The position numbers and the translations under genes are program-made. A stretch of DNA of 64,000 nucleotides from Trichobilharzia szidati. Its lineage: Eukaryota > Platyhelminthes > Trematoda > Strigeidida > Schistosomatidae. The DNA is taken from the NCBI GenBank assembly GCA_944472155.2, contig OX235277.1, positions 36,218,804 through 36,282,803 on the forward strand, read 5' to 3'. Numbering within the stretch: the stretch's first letter is position 1; every line of letters starts with the position of its first letter. Below, piece by piece: positions 1 to 9,950 of this stretch. The notes under the pieces are model-generated. The model saw only the letters and a program-made list of their open reading frames with translations. It was not told the origin of the DNA and did no database searches.

Positions 1-19
1 TGGATAGGAACAAAAGTGG

Positions 20-1500
20 TCAAATAAAGATATTGTCCACTCCAATAATGAGTTCTTCAAATACATAACGTTTATATAGCATAAATTCTCCAAGCATTTG
101 CTTCTCCAATTTTGACATGAATATATGTGCTAACAAGGGCTCAGTAGAGCTTCCAATCACAACACCATCGATTTGTTTGTATGCCTTTTCTTGGAAGATG
201 AATCTAATATTTTCTGTACATATCAAATTGACGTCTGATGAGAGTGATGAGAGCGCTCTGTGTCCAAAAGAAACAAGTCCAGCCCCTACTACTGCCCTGG
301 CCCTCAGTAGAGACTATAAACTCATGAATTTGTACCATTACCTTTTCCTAATTCTTCTGACATTCAGTTTATTTGATATTGATGCTGTTCAGCTGTAATT
401 TATCAATATTATTGATTTGATATTATTTAAACATTAATGTCGTTCATAAGACTAATTCATTCATTCATTATAATGTATATATAATTGTAGAACCTGATGA
501 TGAATTTATCGAAAAGAGTTCTCTTTGTTCAGTGTCTATTTTTTTGAAAATTTTAATGGGCATTTTTAATCAATTAGAAATAGGTAAGTTTATCCTATTG
601 CTTGTGATATAGTCGCAAATAAAATCAACAGTTTCATGAAGAGGAACAGTGGTGAATAAAGATCCTATGTCGATTGAGCACATAACCTTTTCCTTAATGT
701 TCATGGTGTCTAGCAAATCCGTCAGATCAAGTGAACTTTTTACAGAATGATTTGATAATGAGTCTCTTACAGGCGTAAGGACCTCTGTAATCCATTTTGC
801 GATTTTATGGTATGCAGAAGATGGGTCTCAGTGGGTTGTCAGTTTTGTGGATCTTTGGAAGGCCATACAGCCACGGAGTATGTGATCGAATAGCTTTAAG
901 TTGTGTATAAAGTTTTTCATTTATAAAACCATGCATCTAAAGCTGACGATTGATCTGCTTTTCCACAAGCAGCACATTATCAGTGGCATTGTCCACCAAA
1001 AATTTGGAATGATCTTTGAGGATATCATTCATTTTATTTTGATAGTCCGATTTATTCATGATAACAACGCCTTCTCCCTTATCAGGTTTAAGGATAATAA
1101 GATTATCTTTTCCGATTAATTTCTTTTGGTGTGTTTATTTTAGGTAAACCATTTTTCTGATGTATCCTGGCATTTGGAAATTGGTGAGAAATGTCCACCA
1201 GTTTAACTTTAAACCAGTCCAGATTATCTTCACTAGAGGGAGTTAAATCAGAGATTTGGTCATCGAGGTTTTCCAATTGTGACTATTTATTTGTACCCAG
1301 GGTTATTATGATAAATAACTGTACAATAAATACAACAAGGCACAAGAACACAAGAAGTAGTTTTCTTCGTTCCTACTGCAACACGTAGGTTTCCTTGGTG
1401 GTAACAGACGTGTTTAGAGTTGGGGAAATACGCCCTGACTTTTGTTTCACTTTCCAAACCTGGGATTTTTTCCAAACTTAAAACAGACATTTCATTTCAG
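20..1500 (-). pseudogene. Decayed Penelope-like element (RT part), interrupted
   Basis: Read on the minus strand from about 1500 down to 20, broken frames match the PLE reverse transcriptase. An N-terminal segment lies around 1280-1190, similar to the region before the RT of the 36.9-38.9 kb element. The N-terminal RT motif with PDKG and an IMNK run lies around 1110-1050. The GLPKIHK-like motif lies near 860, and the motif A region (SIDIGSLFTTVPL) near 650. The frame breaks near 555 and resumes at 226-20 with a GVVIGSSTEPLLAHIFM run (RT motif B region) and YKRY before the catalytic pair, where the aspartates are lost. The stretch 230-555 looks like an insertion carrying a hammerhead-like fold. 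The element also has a break at about 1290-1410. The 3' half (GIY-YIG) lies outside the window. RT identity is secure; frameshifts and stops make it non-functional. Confidence 0.8.
490..530 (+). ncRNA. Hammerhead-like ribozyme motif
   Basis: Stem I GAAC (490-493) pairs with GTTC (527-530). The core has CTGATGA (494-500) and GAAA (511-514). Stem III AAGAG/CTCTT closes directly after GAAA. Stem II is very short (about 2 bp). All conserved core bases are present, so this is the best core of the PLE-associated type in the window. It lies in the segment that interrupts the PLE RT and resembles 14322-14415. Activity is uncertain because stem II is weak. Confidence 0.5.
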
Positions 1501-1854
1501 TTTAATTGAAGTCTTTAGCAATTGCTTCACTTGTAATACAATCAATCAATTCAGTAAATAAACGGAAAGTTATTTAGTGTACTGATTCTTGAATAAACGG
1601 AAGTCGCTTTAGAAGACAAGTGGTTTAAACTATGTAAAATCATATTAACATGGTTTTATGTTTCAGGGAAAAAAATTGTAGTGTAGGTAATACTGACTCA
1701 AATAATTCGTTTTTGTATTGAATTGTATATTGACTATGATTCAGTAATGCATTGAAAGTGGAATTTTAGCGTTCTAACTATTAAGTATCACATTGTACTA
1801 TAAGTGATGTTAGATAGTACTCTGTGATAGCAATATGCTCGGCTGAAGACTTTT

Positions 1855-2265
1855 TGACTGAGAGTACGGTGTATGACATATAATTCCAATGCTCACCAGT
1901 GACTGGCGCTATTCAGGCAGTTAACCTGGGGTTCTAGTGAGAAGCTGTGGCCAATAGAGTACAGCAGGTTGAAGGTGAGGCAGTAACTCATCGAAGAAGA
2001 TAGTGCAGAGTGGTCGCACAGTGTCATGAATTGGCAGAAGTTATAATTCATGGGCCGGCCATTGGATCGGGTCCTAGTGGCTTTATAGTCTATGAGCTCA
2101 CTAGCCTTGTAACCAGAAAGTCCTGGGTTTGTATCCTGGCGAGTGAGTACTGCTGAAGAGTCGGAAACTAGAATTAAACATCTGGTCAGTACTCTTAGGT
2201 TTTCCAAAGGTTCTCTAACTAACGTCAGCTCATGATGAAATCCTAGAAAACAATTCCAAAACACT
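1855..2265 (+). mobile_element. tRNA-like hammerhead short element, family B
   Basis: A unit of about 400 bp. It has a 5' part (ctattcaggcagttaacc), a tRNA-like middle with a B-box-like tcctgggtttgtatcc at 2121-2136, then a hammerhead. Stem I is GAGTACTG (2145-2152) with AGTACTC (2188-2194), and the core is CTGAAGA at 2153-2159. The GAAA core is mutated to ttaaa here. The tail ttctctaactaacgtcagc is shared with copies at 28.6, 40.7, 41.6, 43.1, 53.2 and 63.4 kb. Confidence 0.7.
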
Positions 2266-2289
2266 TCACCTAAATACTGCATAAATTCA

Positions 2290-3755
2290 GCTCACTGACA
2301 AAATATTTGTCCTGCTGTTTTGCTAACCTAAGAATATTGGAGTCGATGTAACTGAATAACCCTTTTTGAAAATCCCTACTAAACAGTCTGACTAAAATAT
2401 TCATACTTATTTGCGCGTTTCAAATAACTTTGGAATTATTATCCATTTTTCTCTAGGACTATACATCATGTTTCCAACATTTGCATGCCATAAGTTGACT
2501 TGACCCTAATTATTTGTCTTTTTTATTGTTTAATCTCTAATTTTAACGCTTCTCTTTGTGTTTGTGTGATAATATTGATAATTGATTGTTTCAAGACTGC
2601 GATTTGTTTCAGCAAAGTCAACGTCACCCCTCACCTCGGACTGTTTACGGGAATTGTTTGTCAGGAGATTCTCACTGAAGAGTTTTGATCCCACTTGATT
2701 CTCAGGTATTTCTTAGGGTTAATTTGTGATCAGCTTATTTTGTTCTACAGTACTTTCGGTCGTTACAGTCAACTTCTCTCCCCAATTGTTGGTGCATACT
2801 GCTGAATCGGATCAAAGCAAAACGAAGCCCTTGTAATGAAATAAACTGTCAACCTTTTAGTGTAGTATACTGAGGTTTTAAGAAATTGAATCATCGGGCT
2901 TAAAACGTTTCTAATTTTCTTCAAACTTCTTCTTTTCACATTCGAATATTTGAATTTTTTCAATTTTTCACGTCGTCAGTCTCGTATCCAAACCTCCTTC
3001 TTCCACGAGCAAATTAACAGCTAGTAAACCAGGCAAGGTTTAAGAGGGCATCTGCGGCCGGAAAACGAATCCTGATCTACCGCTGTAGATATTAAGTATA
3101 CGACCAAAGGATGATAGACGCTCTATCTATTTTTACTTGGTCAACTAGAACGCTTCATACAACGATACGATTTGGCGGAAAAGATGTTTTTGCTCTTACT
3201 GAATTGGAAATGCAATTTTAGTGTTAGTTATAATGACAATTCACGCAAAAGAATCACAATTACAATATTCAAGCGAGTGATTTTGAAAAAAGGATTGTTA
3301 AAGGCATCAAAGGCATACATATTTCATTTCATTGTAAACTGAAAACAATTGAAACACTAATTCGTGAAAAGGAATGAAGGAAAGTATAAAGATAAAGGAT
3401 AGTTAAAAAGTCTTTTTTCCAGTCGAAACAATTTATTTAGTTGGTTCTTTTTGGAGACAGATAAATTATGTTTCATTGAGCTACACTTGTTATGCAATTC
3501 AATCGTGATTATGTTGTACAACTCTTCAAATTACAGATATATATGTACATATATATTCCTGTTCCGAGACAATGATAATATAATTGAATTAACTATTGGA
3601 ATACAACCGAAAATATATGGAGCATCTCTGGAAGCTGTAATTTCAGTAGACCTCTTTAAAAATTACCACAAATTGTGTTTTATATTGAGAGTCAATGTCA
3701 CTCACCGTAATAACAGTAATAATTGTAACGACCAAAGCTGATATACTGTGATCTG
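2290..3755. other. No recognisable gene or repeat
   Basis: AT-rich sequence. Short open frames here show no family I know, and I see no clear repeat shared with the rest of the window. Confidence 0.4.
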
Positions 3756-3759
3756 GTTG

Positions 3760-4930
3760 CAGGAAAACGATCTTTGCGTTCGTAGAAGAGGAAGGTAGAT
3801 TTTTATCTTTCCTAGATATATTACTTAGTTGACGGCCTGATGGATCATTGAAACGATCTATTTATCAAAAACCTACCTGGAAAGGACAGAATCTTAATTA
3901 TCACAGTTTCTGCCCTGTTCGATACAAAAGAGCCTTAATAAGTGAGGTGCCTCTTCAGTAGAATCCATGGAATATGCACTGATGGCACAGTTGATGAGGA
4001 AGGGAGAAAGCTGACACAAACTCTGATTGATATAATTATCCAGACAAGTTCATCAGGAGATATAAAGTAGTCAGAACACCAAGACCCACTCTCCAACTCG
4101 CCGCTAAGAAAGACATGTACATCAAGCTACCCTATATGGGGCATCAAAGCAGCTTGATAACTAGACAAAGACTGAACACTGCTATGAAAAAGACTTTTTA
4201 TGCAGCTAATATCATAATAATTGAGAATGTGAAGGCGATATATCCATCTAAGCACTTTGAACATGAGAAAAAGGATGTCACATCCCAATGTATTTGCCAG
4301 GTTGAATGTACGTGTGGAAACACATACACAGGGAGGACTCATCGATCTCTGTAAGTAAGGGCTGGCTTCAGAGCATATTCCTAAATGGCTTCAGAAACCA
4401 ATGAAATCTTCAGAACTTATTTATGGTGAGAAGAGGAGATCTAGCTCTTATATTGCGAAACATATTATAGAGACAGGACATAAAATTGATGTTAACATAT
4501 CTTTTAAACCTATCTATAAAACGTGTTTGGGGCGTATCCTAAAGTTTGTGAAAGCCCAGCTATCAATTATGAAGTTTAAACCACTTTTATGCGTTCATCA
4601 AAATCAATTCGTCATCATCATACTAAACCTTCCTTGTTAAACTTTGTTTTGATACCAGCCAGAGTAGATGTACTATCACCTCTGTTATTTGGTTTAGTGA
4701 TCTTCATTTTTATTTTGACCTTCAATATGTCCTTTTAACTTGACGTAAGCAGTCTGTTTTCTCACCTATTACCTCTTTATTAATGCCATATATATTCCTA
4801 TGACAAGTCTGTATGTGATAAGATTATTCGAAATGTGTTGCGCAAATATCCTTTACACGATTTAGACAAATCGTATCTTCTTAATGCTTTGTTTAAATTC
4901 ATAAAGGGAACCAATTTTTTGAAGAAAGAA
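3760..4930 (+). pseudogene. Decayed Penelope-like element (RT end plus GIY-YIG)
   Basis: The plus-strand frame from about 3765 reads as the end of a PLE RT, with a FLDILL run and then IYQKPTWKGQNLNY, equivalent to the YRKPTF/HRKPTH segment of the intact copies. From 4115 to 4354 a continuous frame gives the linker and the start of the GIY-YIG module: a CxCxNTYTGRTHRSL pattern with the Cys pair before it. A frameshift at about 4354 is followed by HIPKWLQ and the C-terminal part to about 4640. The 3' UTR runs to about 4930 and contains the tail aaattcataaagggaacc, shared with 60330-60350. The upstream RT is missing, so the copy is 5'-truncated. It encodes no working enzyme. Confidence 0.8.
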
Positions 4931-5109
4931 CAAAATCATCGTTTTTCACACTAATATCAGGTCAGCGATTCCATATGTTCCAGAGATTTGTAGTATCCCT
5001 AGAAGCATTTACAACTTCTTTACAACGTCTTATACGCTCGATACTGAAGACCAGATGGTCGAACAGAAAGGATAAGCAACATAAAACTGCTGCATATAGC
5101 AGACCAATA

Positions 5110-5465
5110 TTATTATAATATTATTATTGTTTCTTTTATTTCCTAGAGGACCATAAGGTTCAGCCTCACGTCTTCGCTCAGTTCGGTCCCCCACCAACGT
5201 TTTCACCTTGCTGCACGTCTGTCAACATGCTTCCATCTTGTCTTCGCATGGCCTCCTCCATGTCAGCCTCGCAATGACGACCAACTCGCGGCTTCTCGTT
5301 AGAGTTCCACCCGAGGGCTTGTCCTGTGATGTCACTTGATGGTTTTCTCAGAGTATGACCAATTCACCTCCATTTCTTCCCGCATTTTTGGTCCATTATT
5401 GGTTCCTGCTGGGTTGGCTCCCTCCCGGAGATCTCTGTTGCTGATCTTTTCTAGCAGAACAATGA
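5110..5465 (-). mobile_element. RTE (SR2-like) 3' end
   Basis: The minus strand ends in the typical RTE tail of this window: a gaacc..atagg stretch, a purine-rich piece and a short (ATT)n run at 5110-5130. It lines up by eye with the 3' ends at 32.1-32.3, 14.0-14.16 and 8.7-8.9 kb. Only the untranslated tail and decayed C-terminus remain. Confidence 0.65.
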
Positions 5466-5477
5466 ATGATGTATTAT

Positions 5478-5712
5478 CCAGGAAATCTGGAGAAGGAAAT
5501 TGAGATGTATTGGAAATATGCGGAGGAGTCACTTATGTGACATCGCGTACCAGGCCATTGAGTGAGAGCCGAATGATAATGGATGCTTTAGGCATGCCTC
5601 CGAGAGTGACACGGAGGAATTTAAAGATAAAACAGACTTCAAAGAAGACAGCGAAGCTAAGATGCACCGCTAAATCCCTATGTTCCACTAGAAACCCAAA
5701 GGAATATTAATC
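5478..5712 (+). mobile_element. RTE (SR2-like) 3' end, opposite orientation
   Basis: The plus strand reads gagatgtattggaaatatgc and then the cgcgtaccaggccattgagtg segment, ending in tatgttccactagaaaccc and a poly-A-rich tail. It is the same 3' module as 5110-5465 but inverted, about 12 bp away. No coding capacity remains. Confidence 0.65.
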
Positions 5713-5714
5713 AT

Positions 5715-6690
5715 GACTTTCAAACCATTCCTAAAGTGTTTTTATCTAAACATCTAAAAGGTGGTCACCGTTCAACGTTCAAATATCCACATATGCAGAA
5801 ATATGATGTACCATTTTCTTCTATAAACTGATAAATGACACACTTTTAGTTTTACAGTGCCACAGAAATATAATACAAATGGTACATACAGGAATGCAAA
5901 ACTGTGAACAAGCCTTCTTTTTGACAAACAAATGAATGCTACCTTTGAATGAAACACTCTGGTTTGTACCAGTGAATTTTGTTTTACATCGTCTTGCAAT
6001 CAATATCTAACAATTTTAAACATTTATGATAGATTGGGAATAAGAATTTTTTAAAAAGTATTCATAAGATAATAAAGATTTATACAGTTTTGTCACGAAA
6101 AGTTTGGTTTAGTCACGAGATTTTGGTTTATGATGGCTGACATTTTCAACAACTTCACATTGTCACCTACTTGTAATATTTCCTTTACTTGGACAGGTAT
6201 GTAAACTATACATTTCAGTGGAAAGAAAAGAAACCATTTCAGAGATGATTGACTGATTTCTAGGCAAATGAGTTGACTTTTTTTCCTTTTTGATGTCTGA
6301 CCTAGATACATCGTATTCTACACACTGTCATAAGGGCTGGATGTTGTGATGTTTTCCTCTCACTTTTCTTCCTCGCGTCATAAGAAAACAGTAACACGCA
6401 AATATTATGAAAGGAAAATTATTTAAAAAGATACAGTCAGCTGCAAAATGACAATAATTTCACAAAGATGTCATTACTAAACTACCAGGTTGCTATTATT
6501 CACGAAGCCTAAAGGAAACTTCATACACTTTTCCACTTTACGCGAATTTAAATAGGGCGAAAACAAATGTTTGTAGAGGATAAGATGAGGTCATCATTTA
6601 TTTCAGCTTCGTACAATCTAAAAGTTAACTGTGCAGACTTCAACATAATTCCAAGGGTTGCATGATTTTCGGTTGACAGAGACGTAAGTT
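5715..6690. other. No recognisable gene or repeat
   Basis: AT-rich sequence. The open frames on the minus strand at 5772-6311 are short and low-complexity, and I recognise no protein family. Confidence 0.35.
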
Positions 6691-6896
6691 AATAAATAAT
6701 ACTAAGGAGTTACAATTATATAACATAACTTTGATTGGATACTGGTAACTAGTGTGATGTGTCTACTCCTGTGTTTGGTGCAGATTGATTTCTTTCAGTC
6801 AAATTTTCAATGTGTCCACCATTCTAGGTAGCTCGACATCACGGTGCACTTTGAATTGTTGATATTGGATGGTTGGAGGCATTCGGCCATAGGAAG

Positions 6897-6944
6897 CCTT
6901 GGACCTAGGTTTCGTGCTAGATGATACTCACCAGATAGAAAGGC
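6897..6944 (-). ncRNA. Hammerhead motif, family C
   Basis: The minus strand reads CTGGTGA (core, one change from CTGATGA), a stem II ending CTAGCAC, GAA, the palindromic stem III ACCTAGGT, C at the cleavage position, then CAAGG for stem I. The A-to-G core change would be expected to impair cleavage. Confidence 0.55.
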
Positions 6945-7210
6945 GTATCTGTAACCTTGACTGAGCTGATGTTCACCTAGAATGGCGGCCACATTGAGTA
7001 CTCGACTGACAGAATTCATTATGCTGCAAACAGACTACTTGATACATCACAATAGTTACTAGTATCCAATCAAAAAAGTACTAACTACAGTTTTACAGGA
7101 AGTCAATCACGAGGCCGAATAGCTCAGTGGTAACATCTCTGACTGCAGCACTAGGTGACGCGGGTTGGAATCTCAGAAGAAGCAGGAGTTCCTTCGCGGT
7201 TACAGATACT

Positions 7211-7255
7211 CCTTGCTGATGAATGGCAACTAGCACAAAACCTAGGTCAAGTGAG
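7211..7255 (+). ncRNA. Hammerhead motif, family C
   Basis: CCTTG, the intact core CTGATGA (7216-7222), a stem II of atggcaactagcac, AAAA instead of GAAA, and stem III ACCTAGGT (7240-7247). Stem I pairs CTT with AAG, with one base apparently lost relative to the other copies. Confidence 0.6.
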
Positions 7256-7514
7256 GCTTCCTGCCGATTGCCTTGAACCAAATAATGATAATTATTGAAA
7301 AAATGGTAAATACAAAGGTTGGATGTACGTTTGTTGAATACGTAGCGTTGGTTTTAATTTTCGTATTGTTAGTGCTTCAGGTATGCCTAGATGTTTTGAC
7401 CTCGCTCTCTTTTATAGGTGTGATCGGACTTTTCAAATGGGACTGCGAGTTCTAAATTCACTTGATGTTCTTTTACCGAGCTATATACAACATATTCACA
7501 TTCTCTTTTTGCTA

Positions 7515-7775
7515 CCCAGACTGGATAGTTATAAAACATAACTTTGATTGGATACTAGTAAATAGTGTGATGTGTCTAGTCCTTTCTTTGGTACATACTG
7601 AATTCTTTCATTCAGGTTTGCAATGTGGCCACTATTTTAGGTAGCTACCTATCTCAGAAGGGACATAAGTTCTATCAAGGCTGCAGATACGCCTTGCCGA
7701 CGAGTGCCAACTAGCACGAAACGTAGATGATGCAAGGCTTCCTGCCGGTAGCCTCCAACCATCAAATATATAACA
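7515..7775 (+). mobile_element. Family C short element, internally deleted
   Basis: A direct repeat of the 6715-6830 segment, followed without the tRNA-like head by the hammerhead at 7692-7738 and the tail cttcctgccggtagcctcc. In the hammerhead, stem I CCTTGC pairs with GCAAGG (6 bp), the core is CGACGA after C, stem II is GTGC/GCAC, and GAAA is intact. Stem III is degenerated. Confidence 0.65.
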
Positions 7776-8690
7776 TAACTTTTATAGAGAGGTAGAATAA
7801 TAAACAAAAATACGATCATAAACATTTGATGGTCGGATAGACTGAAAATTAAGTCGCACAATCAGTACAAGAGGTGAGAAGTTGATGACAAGTAAATACT
7901 CGGTTGCGTAATAGTTTGCTGAGCTCAGCTTAAGTCTCTTGGCCGAATCTACCTTGCAACCAAATTGGATCCTATCTATTAAAAGGCATTTTTTTGGTGC
8001 AATCAAAGCTTGATGTATACCCTTCCTATGTTAACTCTAATTGTGTGCACAAATTTACATGTGTCTCCGCTAACAGCTGCACTAGGAAAACAGAAAGAAA
8101 GACATGACTTAATTCTCTGAATGTACACTACATAGTTTACGTCTGAAGGAAATAAATGCTATTGCCAGACACCTAGTTTCTATGCGGGTCATGAGATGTT
8201 AAGCGTGAAAGCCTTCAAAATCACTCACAGATAAGATAACTCACTTCTCACAAAATTTACCGAAGCAGTCTCCAATAAACATTTAGACTGATAAATGAGT
8301 TCAGAAAGAATCAGTTTTCAGTCTTTCGATTACGTAATTTTTAGCATGAGGGCAATTTAGTTTGTTACTTTTTTTCTCTTTATGACCCTGGTCGAACTCA
8401 TCACACTATTGTTTAACTGACTAGTTACTTATCATCAACTTTTCACCTCTTGCACTGACTGTACAACCCAGTTTCTAATGCATCTGACCATTAATTCTGT
8501 ATGTTTCTATTTTGTTTAAGCTTTGACCTCTTTCAATAAATTATGTTATGTAAGGTTAACTTCTGAGCACTTTATCTTTTAACCGGTAATTGTGTAATCC
8601 TTTCAAGTATATTAAAATCCATTTATACACATCCTTAGATAACTTTTCGACTGTACGGAGATGAAGTAAAATCAAGGAAATGAATTATTA
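7776..8690. other. No recognisable gene or repeat
   Basis: AT-rich, no clear coding frame, no repeat matched by eye. Confidence 0.35.
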
Positions 8691-9560
8691 TTATTGCTCC
8701 CTTGAGTTCTGTGGACAGTATAGAGCTCCAGCGACACATCTCCACTTCGTCCTATTTTCTACTTTCCTCTTCATCTGGGTTCATAACTGCCCTAAATCTC
8801 TTATCTCCTTATGGCATTATTTCCTCCATAACGCGCTCACATGACCCACTCGTTGCTTCCCAATCAGGTTCCATTCCATGGCCTGGCGCGCAGTGTCATT
8901 CGACGGCCTCCACAACGTATACCCGATTCATTTCCATTTTATCCTATATATTTGTTGAGAAATCGCCTTTCGCTTGTTATTTTGGTCCCATAGTTTCTTG
9001 TTTCTTATTCTCTGTGCAGAACAATTGGATCTTCAATATGGAGCGAAGGCAGCCTTGATAAGAGGCTATAGCTTGTTGGAAATCTTTTTCTTGACACACC
9101 ACGACATGTATACAAGAACTGACTTTACATTTGCGTTGAACATCCGAACCTTTTTCTTTATGTTGAGTAAATATTTCTAAACTGGTTTGGGGTTGATGGA
9201 AGTTTATCTTGCCTTCCCGATTCTGGCTTTCACATCTTCGTTCCTTCACCTGTATTTGAAACGATGCTTCTTAGATAAGTGAAGGGAATGACCTCTTTCG
9301 AATTTCTCCGTTGATGATGATTGTTGCTGGTTGTTGTTGATGTTGCCTGGTTATCTTTATCATCTGTGTCTTCTCTAATTTCGCCAAGAGTCCTGTCTTC
9401 GCCGCCAGCCTCTTCTGCCAGTTTGTTGGCTTTGCCAGTAAAACTTCGAGTCTGTGTGAAATTAAACATAAATCATTCTCGCGCAAAATCCAGATCTTCT
9501 AGAGTCCTCTTACCGGTCAGTCCAGAGTATTCCTGTTCTCGCACCCTCTGTGCATAGTAT
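8690..9560 (-). pseudogene. RTE (SR2-like) retrotransposon 3' half
   Basis: On the minus strand the frame at 9469-9230 gives NKLAEEAG and, at its end, FTYLRSIVSNTG, matching the RTE post-RT segment usually read FTYLGSIVS. Further on, at about 9180-9000, is the NIWKSS-like and GSETW-like region with frameshifts. The 3' UTR runs to about 8690 with the ttctgtggacag tail and a TTA-rich end. It is 5'-truncated before the RT active site, which is usual for RTE insertions. It is broken by frameshifts. Confidence 0.75.
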
Positions 9561-9905
9561 AAAGAATTGTTTCATTTTATTCTGCACAAACACTTTTTAC
9601 TTTATTTAAGCTTAAAATTGTTTTGCTTTAAGGCAAACATACATATTTTCACATTGTGTTACTACAGTGAAGTGATTCAAACTGTGTAAAAAGCTTTTAA
9701 ACTAGTGAAAAACGCTCAGACCTAAGCAAAACAACCATTAAATATATTCTAAATTTTGATACTTCTTCAGCTGATACTGTTTCGTTGTAAGCTTTGCCTC
9801 CACATTGATATCAGAATAAAACTTGGGCACTGTGGTAGAGTGTAATTCAATTATGGGTAAATTTTTATTTTGATAGAGTCTCACAGTGTTATACAGTAAT
9901 ATTTA

Positions 9906-9949
9906 CTGATGACGTTTCGAGCACAATTTATTGCTCATAATCATATCAA
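9906..9949 (-). ncRNA. Hammerhead-like motif at PLE 3' end
   Basis: The minus strand has TTGAT pairing with ATCAG as stem I, stem II GAGC/GCTC around an AATAAATT loop, then GAAA and a minimal self-complementary ACGT in place of stem III, with C at the cleavage position. The CTGATGA box is not clean (attatga), so it may be a variant or a decayed ribozyme. The same motif sits in the inverted copy and in related tails at 31025-31065 and 39285-39320. Confidence 0.35.
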
Positions 9950-9950
9950 G

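Larger units (their letters stand above)
6700..7290 (+). mobile_element. tRNA-like hammerhead short element, family C (inverted pair)
   Basis: The plus-strand part has a tRNA-like head at 7112-7180 (agctcagtggtaacatctc as A-box-like, gggttggaatctc as B-box-like), then a hammerhead at 7211-7250. A minus-strand hammerhead of the same family lies at 6897-6944, so the unit is an inverted pair. The segment 6715-6830 (tttgattggatactggtaac onward) recurs directly at 7530-7645 and more loosely at 47285-47380. Confidence 0.65.
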
